A DNA stretch of 37,162 bases. Source: Ectothiorhodospiraceae bacterium (lineage in GTDB: Bacteria > Pseudomonadota > Gammaproteobacteria > Nitrococcales > Aquisalimonadaceae). Of this stretch, positions 6,975 to 14,141 are shown piece by piece. Below the pieces are notes generated by a model. The model had not been told where the DNA came from. It was given only the letters and a program-made list of their open reading frames with translations, and ran no database searches. The translations under genes and the position numbers were made by a program. Position 1 is the first letter of the stretch. Every line of letters starts with the position of its first letter. The stretch spans positions 1-37,162 of the forward strand of contig JAFIFU010000035.1 in assembly GCA_020831885.1 (NCBI GenBank), read 5' to 3'.

Positions 6975-8273
6975 ATGTTCAACGGTGGTCGTCGATCACG
7001 CAACGCCGTCAATATCTGGCCGGGCTATGTGGATGCCCTGGCCACGCTGTTGCTGGTATTCGTTTTTGTGCTCACGGTGTTCATGCTGGCCCAGTCGGTA
7101 TTGACCGACGTGCTCAGCGGCCGGGAGCGGACTCTGGCCCGGCTGGAGGCACGGCTCACGGAACTGGGGGAACTGCTCTCCATGGAGCAGCGCCGCCGTG
7201 AGACGCTGGAGGAGCAACTCGGGGTTTCCATCCGTCAGCGGGCCACGCTGCAGGACGAGCTGGCCGATGCCCTGGACCGGGCCGAGCGGCTGGAACGGGA
7301 GCTGATGGCCGCCGGTGAGACCATTGAGGAGGAACGGGAAACCGTCCGCGAGCAGGCATTGACGCTGGCCAGCATGCAGCAGGACGTCGACGCGCTGCGA
7401 CGCCTGCGGGACGAGCTGGAATCGGAGGTCGGCGACCTGGCGGCCGCGCTGGAACGCGCGGAGGATGAGGCGGGCACCGCACGTGACCGAAGCATGGCCC
7501 TTGAGGCCGAGCTGGCCGATGCCGAGGAGCGTACCAGGCTGGCGCAACGGGAGTTGGAGCGGCGGGACATCCGCCTGCGGGAGCTGCGGCTCATTACCGA
7601 GGAACAGCGCCGGGCCCTGGAGGAGGAGCAACAGCTCTCCGAGGAGGCCCTTTCCCGGATCGACCGCCTCACCGCGGAGGCAGCGGCACTGCGTGAGCAA
7701 CTCCGGCGTGTGGCGGGTGCCCTGCAACTGGCGGAGACGCGGGTTGCCGAGCAGGAGGTGGAGATCGCCGACCTGGCGGAGCGGCTGAACCTGCTGCTGG
7801 TGGAGCGGGTGCAGGAACTCCGCCGCTACCGGTCCGAGTTCTTCGGTCGGTTGAGGGAGGTGCTTGGGGAGCGCGAGGATATCCGCATCGTCGGCGACCG
7901 TTTCCTGTTCCAGTCCGAGTTGTTCTTCGAGACCGCTTCGGCGGAACTGGGCCAACCCGGTCGACGGCAGTTGGACCAGGTGGCGGACACGCTGCTCGCC
8001 ATCGCGGAGGAGATTCCCGAGGATCTGCCCTGGGTGTTGCAGGTGGAGGGGCACACCGATCGGCGCCCCATCAGCACGGCGGAATTCCCGTCCAACTGGC
8101 AACTCTCCACGGCGCGGGCGCAGTCCATTGTGGATTATCTGATCAACCGTGGCGTGCCGCCGGAGCGTCTGGCCGCCACCGGATTCGCGGAATATCATCC
8201 GGTGGATGACCGGGACACGCCGGAGGCCCTGCGCCGTAACCGCCGTATCGAGCTGCGGCTCACGTCACGCTAG
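6975..8273 (+). CDS. MotB/OmpA-like stator partner with long coiled coil
   Basis: This 432-residue protein has a short cytoplasmic N-terminus and one membrane helix (about 17-41, YVDALATLLLVFVFVLTVFM) whose Asp20 sits where MotB carries its proton-binding Asp. About 240 residues of charged heptad-rich coiled coil follow (about 45-290), then a C-terminal OmpA/MotB peptidoglycan-binding domain (about 300-432: SELFFETASAELGQPG, LQVEGHTDRRPI, NWQLSTARAQSIVDYL, NRRIELRL). It is the expected partner of the upstream channel subunit. GTG 6969 is an alternative start two codons earlier. The coiled coil is far longer than in MotB, TolR or ExbD and would span much of the periplasm. The 3' end overlaps a repeat copy by one base. 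Confidence 0.87.
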   Translation: MFNGGRRSRNAVNIWPGYVDALATLLLVFVFVLTVFMLAQSVLTDVLSGRERTLARLEARLTELGELLSMEQRRRETLEEQLGVSIRQRATLQDELADALDRAERLERELMAAGETIEEERETVREQALTLASMQQDVDALRRLRDELESEVGDLAAALERAEDEAGTARDRSMALEAELADAEERTRLAQRELERRDIRLRELRLITEEQRRALEEEQQLSEEALSRIDRLTAEAAALREQLRRVAGALQLAETRVAEQEVEIADLAERLNLLLVERVQELRRYRSEFFGRLREVLGEREDIRIVGDRFLFQSELFFETASAELGQPGRRQLDQVADTLLAIAEEIPEDLPWVLQVEGHTDRRPISTAEFPSNWQLSTARAQSIVDYLINRGVPPERLAATGFAEYHPVDDRDTPEALRRNRRIELRLTSR

Positions 8274-8288
8274 GGAGTCGATCAGCGC
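8273..8288. repeat. Partial copy of the dispersed repeat
   Basis: GGGAGTCGATCAGCGC matches the inner part of the right arm (GGGAATCGATCAGCGC) with one change. It begins at the last base of the MotB-like stop codon. The outer end of the arm (GCTTCCTTAA) is missing here but present at 8771-8780. Confidence 0.65.
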
Positions 8289-8719
8289 GGCGGTGGCTGA
8301 GGCCTCGCCGCGTTCCCGCGAATCCACAAACTCAGGGGAAAGCGGATCAGCAGAAACACCACGACCAGCCAGAAACCGTAGGCAAAGCCCGCCAGGCCGG
8401 TCGGCGGCACCTCCCAGCGCACGACAATGCCCACCACCGCCGGGATCAGGCAGAGCACCACACAGAGATCGATCAGCAGGGCGCGTCCCCAGGTCACCGC
8501 CTTCGTGACCATCAGGATCAGTGCGGCTGCGCACAGCAGGCCCAGCATGAACAGGCTGGTGTAGGCCCAGGGACCGGCGATATCCACGACGGTGAGGGCG
8601 CTGCCGTCACCGAGGCTGACCAACGGCATGTACAGCAGGCTGGCCGCGAGAGCGGCAAGCAGGACATGCATCAGCGGCAGGCCCTGGGGCGGCGGGGTGG
8701 CAGCGGCTCGATCGTTCAT
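8282..8719 (-). CDS. Hypothetical inner-membrane protein, about four helices
   Basis: I do not recognise this 145-residue protein. It has about four hydrophobic segments: LMHVLLAALAASLLYMPLVS, WAYTSLFMLGLLCAAALILM, ALLIDLCVVLCLIPAVVGIV and FAYGFWLVVVFLLIRFPLSL. Short charged ends complete it. ATG 8719 has a GGAG ribosome site 5 nt away; an upstream in-frame start at 8767 would begin inside a repeat copy. It is convergent with the stator operon, and its stop codon lies inside the repeat fragment at 8273-8288. It could share a transcript with the hydrolase gene upstream (stop at 8777). It has no resemblance to ZorC/ZorD-type proteins. Confidence 0.7.
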   Translation of the reverse strand: MNDRAAATPPPQGLPLMHVLLAALAASLLYMPLVSLGDGSALTVVDIAGPWAYTSLFMLGLLCAAALILMVTKAVTWGRALLIDLCVVLCLIPAVVGIVVRWEVPPTGLAGFAYGFWLVVVFLLIRFPLSLWIRGNAARPQPPPR

Positions 8720-8766
8720 GGGGGCTCCATGGTCTATCCGGTCACGGGTCCGGGGCGATTGTGCCA

Positions 8767-8780
8767 CAGCGCTTCCTTAA
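8767..8780. repeat. Partial copy of the dispersed repeat
   Basis: CAGCGCTTCCTTAA is the outer end of the right arm. It overlaps the TAA stop (8777-8779 on the minus strand) of the alpha/beta hydrolase gene. Together with the fragment at 8273-8288 it would make one full arm sharing the six bases CAGCGC. Confidence 0.65.
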
Positions 8781-9292
8781 TCGCCCGAGAGTGCCTCATC
8801 CAGAAACAGCCGGAACAGGGCTTTCACCAGGGGCAGGCGGCTGTTCAGGGCGTGTTCCGCGTCGATCAGGTGCAGGACAGCCCGGTGGCGGTGGGCCCAG
8901 CCCACGACCCGCTCGGGCGGGATGAGTTCGTCCTGCCAGCCATGGATCACATGCACGATGTCGGCCACCGGACGGGTGTCCCCGGAGTAACCCGGGATAT
9001 CCACCGCCGGTGCCATAAGGAACAGCCCGCGGGGACGCAGTGTCCCACTGGCAACGGCCGATACGTAGCCGCCCATGCTGGAACCGGCCAGCAGCAGTCG
9101 TTGGCCGTGCTGGTCGCAGCGCTCCAGTAGCTGGCGTACACGTTCATCCGGGTCCATGCTGGAACGGTAGTCCGGGCTTTCCACGCGCAGGCCGCGCTGA
9201 AGGGCCAACTCGGCCAGGGCGGAGATCTTGGTGCCCCAGGGGCCGCTTTCCTTGCCGTGGGCGAAGTAGATGGTGCTTGCCGGCGTGTTCAT
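8777..9292 (-). CDS. Alpha/beta-hydrolase family protein (YqiA/YcfP-like)
   Basis: This 171-residue compact alpha/beta hydrolase starts STIYFAHGKESGPWGTK. The nucleophile elbow is GSSMGG (Ser72). Asp121 in WQDELIPP and His147 in DAEHAL complete a plausible triad. The size and the HG...GSSMGG...DELIP...H order match small esterases of the YqiA/YcfP type; the substrate is unknown. ATG 9292 follows AGGAGCC. A TTG directly upstream is in frame but less likely. It is divergent from the DoxX gene across a 131-bp gap holding a repeat copy. Confidence 0.78.
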   Translation of the reverse strand: MNTPASTIYFAHGKESGPWGTKISALAELALQRGLRVESPDYRSSMDPDERVRQLLERCDQHGQRLLLAGSSMGGYVSAVASGTLRPRGLFLMAPAVDIPGYSGDTRPVADIVHVIHGWQDELIPPERVVGWAHRHRAVLHLIDAEHALNSRLPLVKALFRLFLDEALSGD

Positions 9293-9320
9293 CAAAGGCT
9301 CCTGTGCGTGTTCGGATACC

Positions 9321-9342
9321 GGATCAGTGCTTCCTGAACGGG
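9321..9342. repeat. Copy of the dispersed repeat (single arm)
   Basis: GGATCAGTGCTTCCTGAACG continuing GG matches GATCAGCGCTTCC with one change. The tail CTTCCTGAACGGG is identical to that of the copy at 13726-13752, showing that some copies share sequence beyond the palindromic core. Confidence 0.6.
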
Positions 9343-9423
9343 GTGCCGTGCTTGCGCTGCGGTCTCCCCGGATGCAATGTTAGCTGAAGCCGCCACCACG
9401 GACTTCTGGCAGGGAGAACGACC

Positions 9424-9816
9424 ATGTATTCGCTGGGTGATGATATCGGCAAGCTGATCCTGCGTCTGATGCTGGGGATTCTGATGCTGTTTCATGGGGT
9501 ACCCAAGCTGATCGGCGGCATCGATCCGATCCGTGGCATGTTGGCCGGGGCGGGCCTGCCGGAAGTGCTGGCCTGGGGGGTCTATGTCGGCGAGGTGCTG
9601 GCGCCGGTGATGCTGATTATCGGTTTCTATGCGCGCTGGGGTGCCGTGCTGATCGTGATCAACATGCTGTTCGCCATTTTCCTCGCGCATTCCCACGAGA
9701 TTTTCGCGCTGACGGAGCGCGGCGCCTGGGCCATCGAATTGCAGGGCTTTTTCCTGTTCACCGCACTGGCCCTGGTTTTCACCGGCCCCGGGGGGTTGAG
9801 CATCAACCGCCGCTAG
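9424..9816 (+). CDS. DoxX family membrane protein
   Basis: This 130-residue four-helix DoxX/SURF4-like protein contains LILRLMLGILMLFHGVPKLIGG at the N-terminus, GVYVGEVLAPVMLIIGFYAR in the middle and ELQGFFLFTALALVFTGPG at the end, all typical of DoxX. Members are linked to quinone- or thiol-related redox functions, but the substrate of this one is not evident. ATG 9424 has a GGGAGAACGACC leader. The TetR-type regulator gene follows by 31 nt, suggesting a two-gene unit. Confidence 0.85.
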   Translation: MYSLGDDIGKLILRLMLGILMLFHGVPKLIGGIDPIRGMLAGAGLPEVLAWGVYVGEVLAPVMLIIGFYARWGAVLIVINMLFAIFLAHSHEIFALTERGAWAIELQGFFLFTALALVFTGPGGLSINRR

Positions 9817-9847
9817 ATGAGGAGCGCGTAGCACAGAGGAGTCCGTC

Positions 9848-10501
9848 ATGAAGATCACACCGGATGCCATTGTCGACGCTGCCGTGCAACTGGCGGAGCG
9901 GCAATCCTGGGAATCGGTTCGCTTGCATGCGGTGGCGCAGGAGCTGGGTACGGAGCTGAACGCCATTCGCGCCCACTTCCGGGAGAAGGAGGAGATCGCG
10001 GACGCCTGGTTCGACCGGGCCGATGCCGCCATGCTGGCCTGCGCGGCGGAGGAGGCGGTGAGGGAGTTGCCCGCCCTGGAGCGGATCGAGACCCTGATCT
10101 GGGCCTGGTTTGACCGGCTGGAACCGCACCGCAGGGTCACCCGGGAGATCATCCTGGGGAAGCTGGAGCCGGGGCATCTGCATGTGCAGATCCCCGCCAT
10201 TCTGCGCATCAGCCGCACGGTACAGTGGCTGCGCGAGGCGGCGGGCCGGGATGCCCGTGGACTGCATCGGGGTCTGGAGGAGACGGTTCTCAGCAGCCTG
10301 TTCGTGGCCGCCATCATCAGTTGGTTGCGGGATGACAGTCCGGGCTTCCGCCGGACCCGTACCCGTCTGCACCGCGGATTGCGCACGGCCCGTTTCCTGG
10401 CAGGCTGGGTGCCCGGCTACCATCATGCGCCGCCCGCCGGCAGGATACGCTTGCCGGCACCGGCGTCCGCTGGGCATCATCAGCATTCCCCACAGGCCTG
10501 A
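9848..10501 (+). CDS. TetR/AcrR family transcriptional regulator
   Basis: This 217-residue protein has an N-terminal helix-turn-helix (MKITPDAIVDAAVQLAERQS, then VRLHAVAQELGTELNAIRAHFREKEEI, residues 1-50) in the TetR arrangement. An all-helical ligand and dimer region follows (LIWAWFDRLEPHRRVTREII, LEETVLSSLFVAAIISWLRD), and the tail is His- and Pro-rich. The second half recalls the COQ9-like fold some TetR proteins share, but I cannot name a ligand. ATG 9848 follows AGGAG. It may regulate the adjacent doxX gene. The downstream YdjM-family gene begins 21 nt after its stop. Confidence 0.75.
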   Translation: MKITPDAIVDAAVQLAERQSWESVRLHAVAQELGTELNAIRAHFREKEEIADAWFDRADAAMLACAAEEAVRELPALERIETLIWAWFDRLEPHRRVTREIILGKLEPGHLHVQIPAILRISRTVQWLREAAGRDARGLHRGLEETVLSSLFVAAIISWLRDDSPGFRRTRTRLHRGLRTARFLAGWVPGYHHAPPAGRIRLPAPASAGHHQHSPQA

Positions 10502-10522
10502 TTCACCGACGGGAGAGTCTCG

Positions 10523-11572
10523 CTGGATACCCTGACCCACGCCCTGTCCGCGGCTGTTCTTGCCCGTGCAACAGCGCCGCGCCGGCGCGCCGGTACCTTG
10601 TCGCTGCGGGAACGGACCCTGGTGGGTGCCCTGGCCGGTGCGGCCCCGGATCTTGACATCGTCATGATCCTGTTCGGATCCGTGGCCTATCTGGAGCATC
10701 ACCGTGGCGTCACCCACTCGCTTCTGCTCATGCCGCTGTGGGCCTGGCTGCTGGCCATCGCCTTCAGTCTGCTGGGTGGGAGACGCTTCGGATGGCGTGC
10801 CTATTACGGGGTGAGCCTGCTTGCCATCGGTATCCATATCCTGGGGGACCTGATCACCAGCTACGGGACCCAGATCCTGGCGCCCTTCAGCAACTGGGCT
10901 CCAGGATTCAACACCACCTTCATCATCGATCCCTGGCTGAGCGCTCTGCTGCTGGCCGGCTTTCTGGCATCCCTCTGGTGGCGTCCGCGGCTCGGTGCCG
11001 GTCTGGGTCTGGCCGCGGCCGCGGCGTTGGTGTTGTTCCAGTACACCCAGTACCGCGCGGCGCTGGATCTGGGGTACGTGTATGCGGACGAGCGCCAGTT
11101 CCGGCAGACGCAAGTGGAAGCCTATCCGCAGCCGTTTTCGCCGTTCAACTGGCTGGTTTCGGTAAGTACGGCGGATGCCCACTATCTGGCGCGGGTAAAC
11201 CTGCGCCGGGACGAGCCGCCGGCACCGGCGCCCCGGGGTGCCCCGTGGTTCCGACAGGTGCTCGCCAGTTACCAGCCGCCGGAATCCCCGGGCTGGGAGC
11301 GGTACCCGGTCTTCGGCAGCGGCTACCGGGACGCGCTTGCCCGGGCCGCCTGGAGTCAGGACGCGTTCGCGTTCTACCGGCGCTTCGCGCATCTGCCGTT
11401 CCTGTACGATACCGAATCGGATGGAGCGGCGGAGTGCGCCTGGTTCATCGACCTGCGCTTCGACCTGGAAGGGTTGACCCCACCGTTCCGCTACGGGATG
11501 TGCCGTGATGGACGGCGCGAGGCCTGGCGGCCCTACCGGCTGTCCAGTGGCGGTCCTCGGCCGGTTTACTGA
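10523..11572 (+). CDS. YdjM/YbcI-family membrane-bound metal-dependent hydrolase (CTG start)
   Basis: This PF04307-type protein is about 349 residues. The conserved N-terminus of the family (M-DTLTHALSGA) appears as LDTLTHALSAAVLARATAP, which sets the start at CTG 10523. GGGAG lies about 8 nt upstream, and no ATG, GTG or TTG exists between it and the in-frame TGA at 10499-10501. The conventional TTG at 10598 would remove the conserved His-containing motif. Further motifs are GAAPDLD, LEHHRGVTHS and GIHILGDLITSYGT, with four or five membrane helices and a soluble C-terminal half. LexA-regulated YdjM is the E. coli relative; the function here is unknown. Confidence 0.8.
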   Translation: MDTLTHALSAAVLARATAPRRRAGTLSLRERTLVGALAGAAPDLDIVMILFGSVAYLEHHRGVTHSLLLMPLWAWLLAIAFSLLGGRRFGWRAYYGVSLLAIGIHILGDLITSYGTQILAPFSNWAPGFNTTFIIDPWLSALLLAGFLASLWWRPRLGAGLGLAAAAALVLFQYTQYRAALDLGYVYADERQFRQTQVEAYPQPFSPFNWLVSVSTADAHYLARVNLRRDEPPAPAPRGAPWFRQVLASYQPPESPGWERYPVFGSGYRDALARAAWSQDAFAFYRRFAHLPFLYDTESDGAAECAWFIDLRFDLEGLTPPFRYGMCRDGRREAWRPYRLSSGGPRPVY

Positions 11573-11615
11573 CAGGAGGCGTGTCATTCTCGGATCAACG
11601 CAAGCTGTCCCTCAG

Positions 11616-12962
11616 GTGCGAACCCGGGCCCCCAGGCGGGAGATAGTCGGCTGGGCCATGTTCGATTTCGCCAACCAGGCCTACACCCTGCTGATCATCA
11701 CTGTCGTGTTCGGCGAGCTGTTTACCACGGTGATCGTGGGTGACCGGGGTGACGACTACCGGCTGGGGAATCTGCTATGGAGCATCGCGCTGGCAATCAG
11801 CTATCTGCTGGTGGTCATCAGCGGGCCGTTCTGCGGGGCGGTCATGGACTATTCGGCGGCGAAGAAGCGTTTCCTGTTCGCCAGCTATCTGGTCACCGTG
11901 ATCGCCACCTCTCTGCTGTACTTCGTCGCACCCGGCTACATCCTGCTCGGCATGATGCTGTTGGTGGTGTCCAACTACGCATACTCCATCGGCGAATCCT
12001 TTATCGCGAGTTTTCTGCCGGGGCTCGGGCCGCCTGAGGATCTGGGCCGTATCTCCGGCTTCGGCTGGGCGCTGGGTTATGTGGGCGGGCTGTTCGCCGC
12101 CGGTTTCACCCTTCTGTTCCTGGGTGAGGCCTCCGCCGACAATTTCGACCGGATCCGCTGGGTGGGGCCCTTTGCCGGCGTGTTCTTCCTTCTGGCGGCG
12201 ATACCCACGTTCATCTGGGTCAAGGAGCGGGGCCAGCGGCGGGCTCTGCCGTCGGGGCAGACCTACCTGCGCATCGGTGCGGAGCGGGTGCTGACCACGC
12301 TGCACGAGCTGCGGCAGTTCCGTGATCTGGCGTTGTTTCTGGTCTCCGTGGTTTTCGCCATGGCCGGCATCTACATCATCATCACGTTTGCCTTCATCTA
12401 CGGTGCACAGGTGATCGGCTGGGATGAACAGATCCGCAACATCATGTTCATCATCGTCCAGATCACCGCCGCGGCCGGGGCGCTGGGGTTCGGTGTCCTG
12501 CAGGACCGGATCGGCGCCAAGGTGACGTACATGGGCACCCTCAGCCTCTGGGTCGCGGCCGTGCTGGCCATCTGGGCGACGCCGGAAGTGACGGAGTTCC
12601 TCAACAGCCGGTTCGGTTTGGGCTGGGAGGCTCAGCACCTGTTCCTCTTCGTCGGAATCCTGGCCGGCCTGAGTCTGGGGTCCAGCCAGTCGGCTGGCCG
12701 GGCACTGGTGGGCATTTTCTCGCCACAGGCCAAGGCTGCGGAGTTCTTTGGCTTTTGGGGTCTCGCGGTGAAACTGGCCGGTGTGTTCGGGATCCTTGGC
12801 CTTGGATTGCTGCAGAACGTGGTTGGCCTGCAGGCCTCCGTGCTGTTTTGTGCCCTGCTGTTCATCCTTGCTATTGTCATTTGTGCCGGCGTGAATCAGC
12901 GGCGCGGTCGTGCGGCGGCGCAGGCCTGGGATGCGCGCAATGGAACAACGGATAAGGCATGA
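11616..12962 (+). CDS. MFS transporter, UMF1/Atg22-like
   Basis: This is a twelve-helix permease of about 448 residues. It opens with [20 protein letters not shown], the signature N-terminus of UMF1/Atg22-like MFS proteins, and ends with a helix pair near [20 protein letters not shown]. The substrate is unknown; relatives are described as amino-acid or unspecified effluxers. The start is uncertain. GTG 11616 is the first conventional codon in the right region but lacks a ribosome site. A perfect AGGAGG (11574-11579) lies 6 nt before an in-frame ATT at 11586. An out-of-frame GTG at 11581 would need a frameshift. The 3' end overlaps the NAD kinase start (ATGA at 12959-12962). Confidence 0.82.
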   Translation: MRTRAPRREIVGWAMFDFANQAYTLLIITVVFGELFTTVIVGDRGDDYRLGNLLWSIALAISYLLVVISGPFCGAVMDYSAAKKRFLFASYLVTVIATSLLYFVAPGYILLGMMLLVVSNYAYSIGESFIASFLPGLGPPEDLGRISGFGWALGYVGGLFAAGFTLLFLGEASADNFDRIRWVGPFAGVFFLLAAIPTFIWVKERGQRRALPSGQTYLRIGAERVLTTLHELRQFRDLALFLVSVVFAMAGIYIIITFAFIYGAQVIGWDEQIRNIMFIIVQITAAAGALGFGVLQDRIGAKVTYMGTLSLWVAAVLAIWATPEVTEFLNSRFGLGWEAQHLFLFVGILAGLSLGSSQSAGRALVGIFSPQAKAAEFFGFWGLAVKLAGVFGILGLGLLQNVVGLQASVLFCALLFILAIVICAGVNQRRGRAAAQAWDARNGTTDKA

Positions 12963-13726
12963 CAGACCCTCGGATCGCCCTGGTTGCCAGTACCGCCGAT
13001 ACCGCGCAGGAGGCTTACCGCCAGTTGCGCAGGATGTACACCGTGGTGAACGCCGCAGAGGCGGATGTGATCGTTGCGCTGGGCGGGGACGGGTTGATGC
13101 TGCGCACCCTGCACCGCTATATGCGGTTGGACAAGCCCGTTTTCGGCATGAATTGCGGCAGCGTGGGTTTTTTGATGAACCGGCTGCAGTTGGAGGGGCT
13201 TGCGGAGCGCTTGGCGGTGGCGGAGCCGGTGGCCATCAAGCCGCTTCACATGGTTGCCCGCACCGCCGCCGGAGAGGTGCGCGAGGCCCGGGCTATCAAT
13301 GAGGTCTCCATGCTGCGGGAGACCCGGCAGACGGCGAAACTACGCATCAGCGTGGACGGGGTGGTGAGGCTGGAGGAACTCATGTGCGACGGTGTGCTGG
13401 TGGCAACACCTGCCGGGAGTACCGCCTACAACCTGTCCGCCGACGGCCCGATACTGCCCCTGCGGGCCAACATACTGGCCCTCACCTCCATCGTTGCGTT
13501 CCGGCCGCGCCGCTGGCGCGGTGCGGTGCTGCACAATACCGCGCACGTGGAGGTGGAGATTCTGGAGCCCACCAAGCGCCCGGTGAGCGCGGTGGCGGAT
13601 TTCACCGAGGTGCGGGACGTCCGGTATGTGGGCATCCGCGAGGATATCGAGCATGAGCTGACATTGCTGTTCGATCCGGAGCACAACCTGGAGGAACGTA
13701 TCGTCAAAGAGCAGTTCATGCCTTGA
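12959..13726 (+). CDS. nadK: NAD kinase
   Basis: This 255-residue ATP-NAD kinase makes NADP+ in the cytosol. The GGDG motif is at residues 42-45, followed by [29 protein letters not shown] (NE/D motif) and the glycine-rich [20 protein letters not shown] block. The short N-terminus and the [11 protein letters not shown] and RETRQTAKL sequences resemble the alphaproteobacterial-type NadK more than the roughly 290-residue enterobacterial type. The ATG overlaps the MFS stop (ATGA), so translation is coupled. Base composition is like that of its neighbours. Whether it is the only NadK in the genome cannot be told here. Confidence 0.92.
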   Translation: MTDPRIALVASTADTAQEAYRQLRRMYTVVNAAEADVIVALGGDGLMLRTLHRYMRLDKPVFGMNCGSVGFLMNRLQLEGLAERLAVAEPVAIKPLHMVARTAAGEVREARAINEVSMLRETRQTAKLRISVDGVVRLEELMCDGVLVATPAGSTAYNLSADGPILPLRANILALTSIVAFRPRRWRGAVLHNTAHVEVEILEPTKRPVSAVADFTEVRDVRYVGIREDIEHELTLLFDPEHNLEERIVKEQFMP

Positions 13727-13752
13727 AGGAAGCGCGGCGCTTCCTGAACGGG
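13726..13752. repeat. Palindromic copy of the dispersed repeat
   Basis: AGGAAGCGC (13727-13735) and GCGCTTCCT (13737-13745) form a perfect 9-bp inverted repeat around a single G. It starts right at the nadK stop. The following TGAACGGG is shared with the copy at 9321-9342. With no T-run on either side it is a poor intrinsic terminator, though it could form a transcript-end hairpin. Confidence 0.65.
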
Positions 13753-13808
13753 CGATCGTTACCGGCCGGTCCCCGTCCAATCAGCACGTGAGTCAGGAGG
13801 AATCAACG

Positions 13809-14123
13809 ATGACGGGTAGCAGCATGGGGTTCCACGAGTCCGAGGACCGGCTGTCGGAAAAGACCAAGGACATGCATCGGGCCATCGTTTCCTTGATGGA
13901 GGAGCTTGAGGCGGTGGATTGGTATCAGCAGCGCGTGGATGCCACCGATGATCCCGCGTTGAAGGCGATTCTGAGGCACAACCGGGACGAGGAGAAGGAA
14001 CATGCGGCCATGACCCTGGAATGGATCCGCCGTAACGACGAGGCCTTCGACCGGGAGCTGCGTCACTGGCTCTTTACCGACAAGCCCCTGGAGGAGATCG
14101 ACGGTCACGGGCGGCACGACTGA
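13809..14123 (+). CDS. EncFtn-family ferritin-like protein (encapsulated ferritin type)
   Basis: This 104-residue protein closely resembles the encapsulated ferritins exemplified by Rhodospirillum rubrum EncFtn. The helix HRAIVSLMEELEAVDWYQQR (23-42) supplies Glu31, Glu32, Glu34, Trp38 and Tyr39. The second helix NRDEEKEHAAMTLEWIRRND (58-77) supplies Glu62 and His65. This is the residue numbering I recall for the di-iron site and entry-site ligands of EncFtn, which supports ATG 13809 (AGGAGG 8 nt upstream). Family members form ring-like decamers with ferroxidase activity. The C-terminus ends EEIDGHGRHD with no recognisable encapsulin-targeting peptide. The neighbours are nadK and a histidine kinase, with no shell gene. 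Confidence 0.85.
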   Translation: MTGSSMGFHESEDRLSEKTKDMHRAIVSLMEELEAVDWYQQRVDATDDPALKAILRHNRDEEKEHAAMTLEWIRRNDEAFDRELRHWLFTDKPLEEIDGHGRHD

Positions 14124-14141
14124 GCCGCCGCGCGGGGCTCA
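14121..14141. terminator. Hairpin shared by two convergent stop codons
   Basis: TGAGCC (14121-14126) and GGCTCA (14136-14141) form a small palindrome. Its outer triplets are the stop of the ferritin gene (TGA on plus) and of the kinase gene (TGA on minus). There is no T-tract, so function as a bidirectional terminator is only possible. Confidence 0.3.

Noticed and set aside
5811-8273. Zorya-type anti-phage defence (ZorAB)
   Set aside because: The channel and OmpA-like subunits resemble ZorA/ZorB in plan, but no ZorC, ZorD, ZorE or other nuclease/helicase effector is adjacent. The next gene is a small membrane protein on the opposite strand.
9803-11587. 594-residue open frame on the minus strand opposite the TetR and YdjM genes
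   Set aside because: The translation is Pro/Gln/Arg-rich without motifs, and it is antisense to two recognisable families.
13809-14123. Complete encapsulin nanocompartment locus
   Set aside because: No shell-protein gene is present on either side and the ferritin lacks a recognisable C-terminal targeting peptide.
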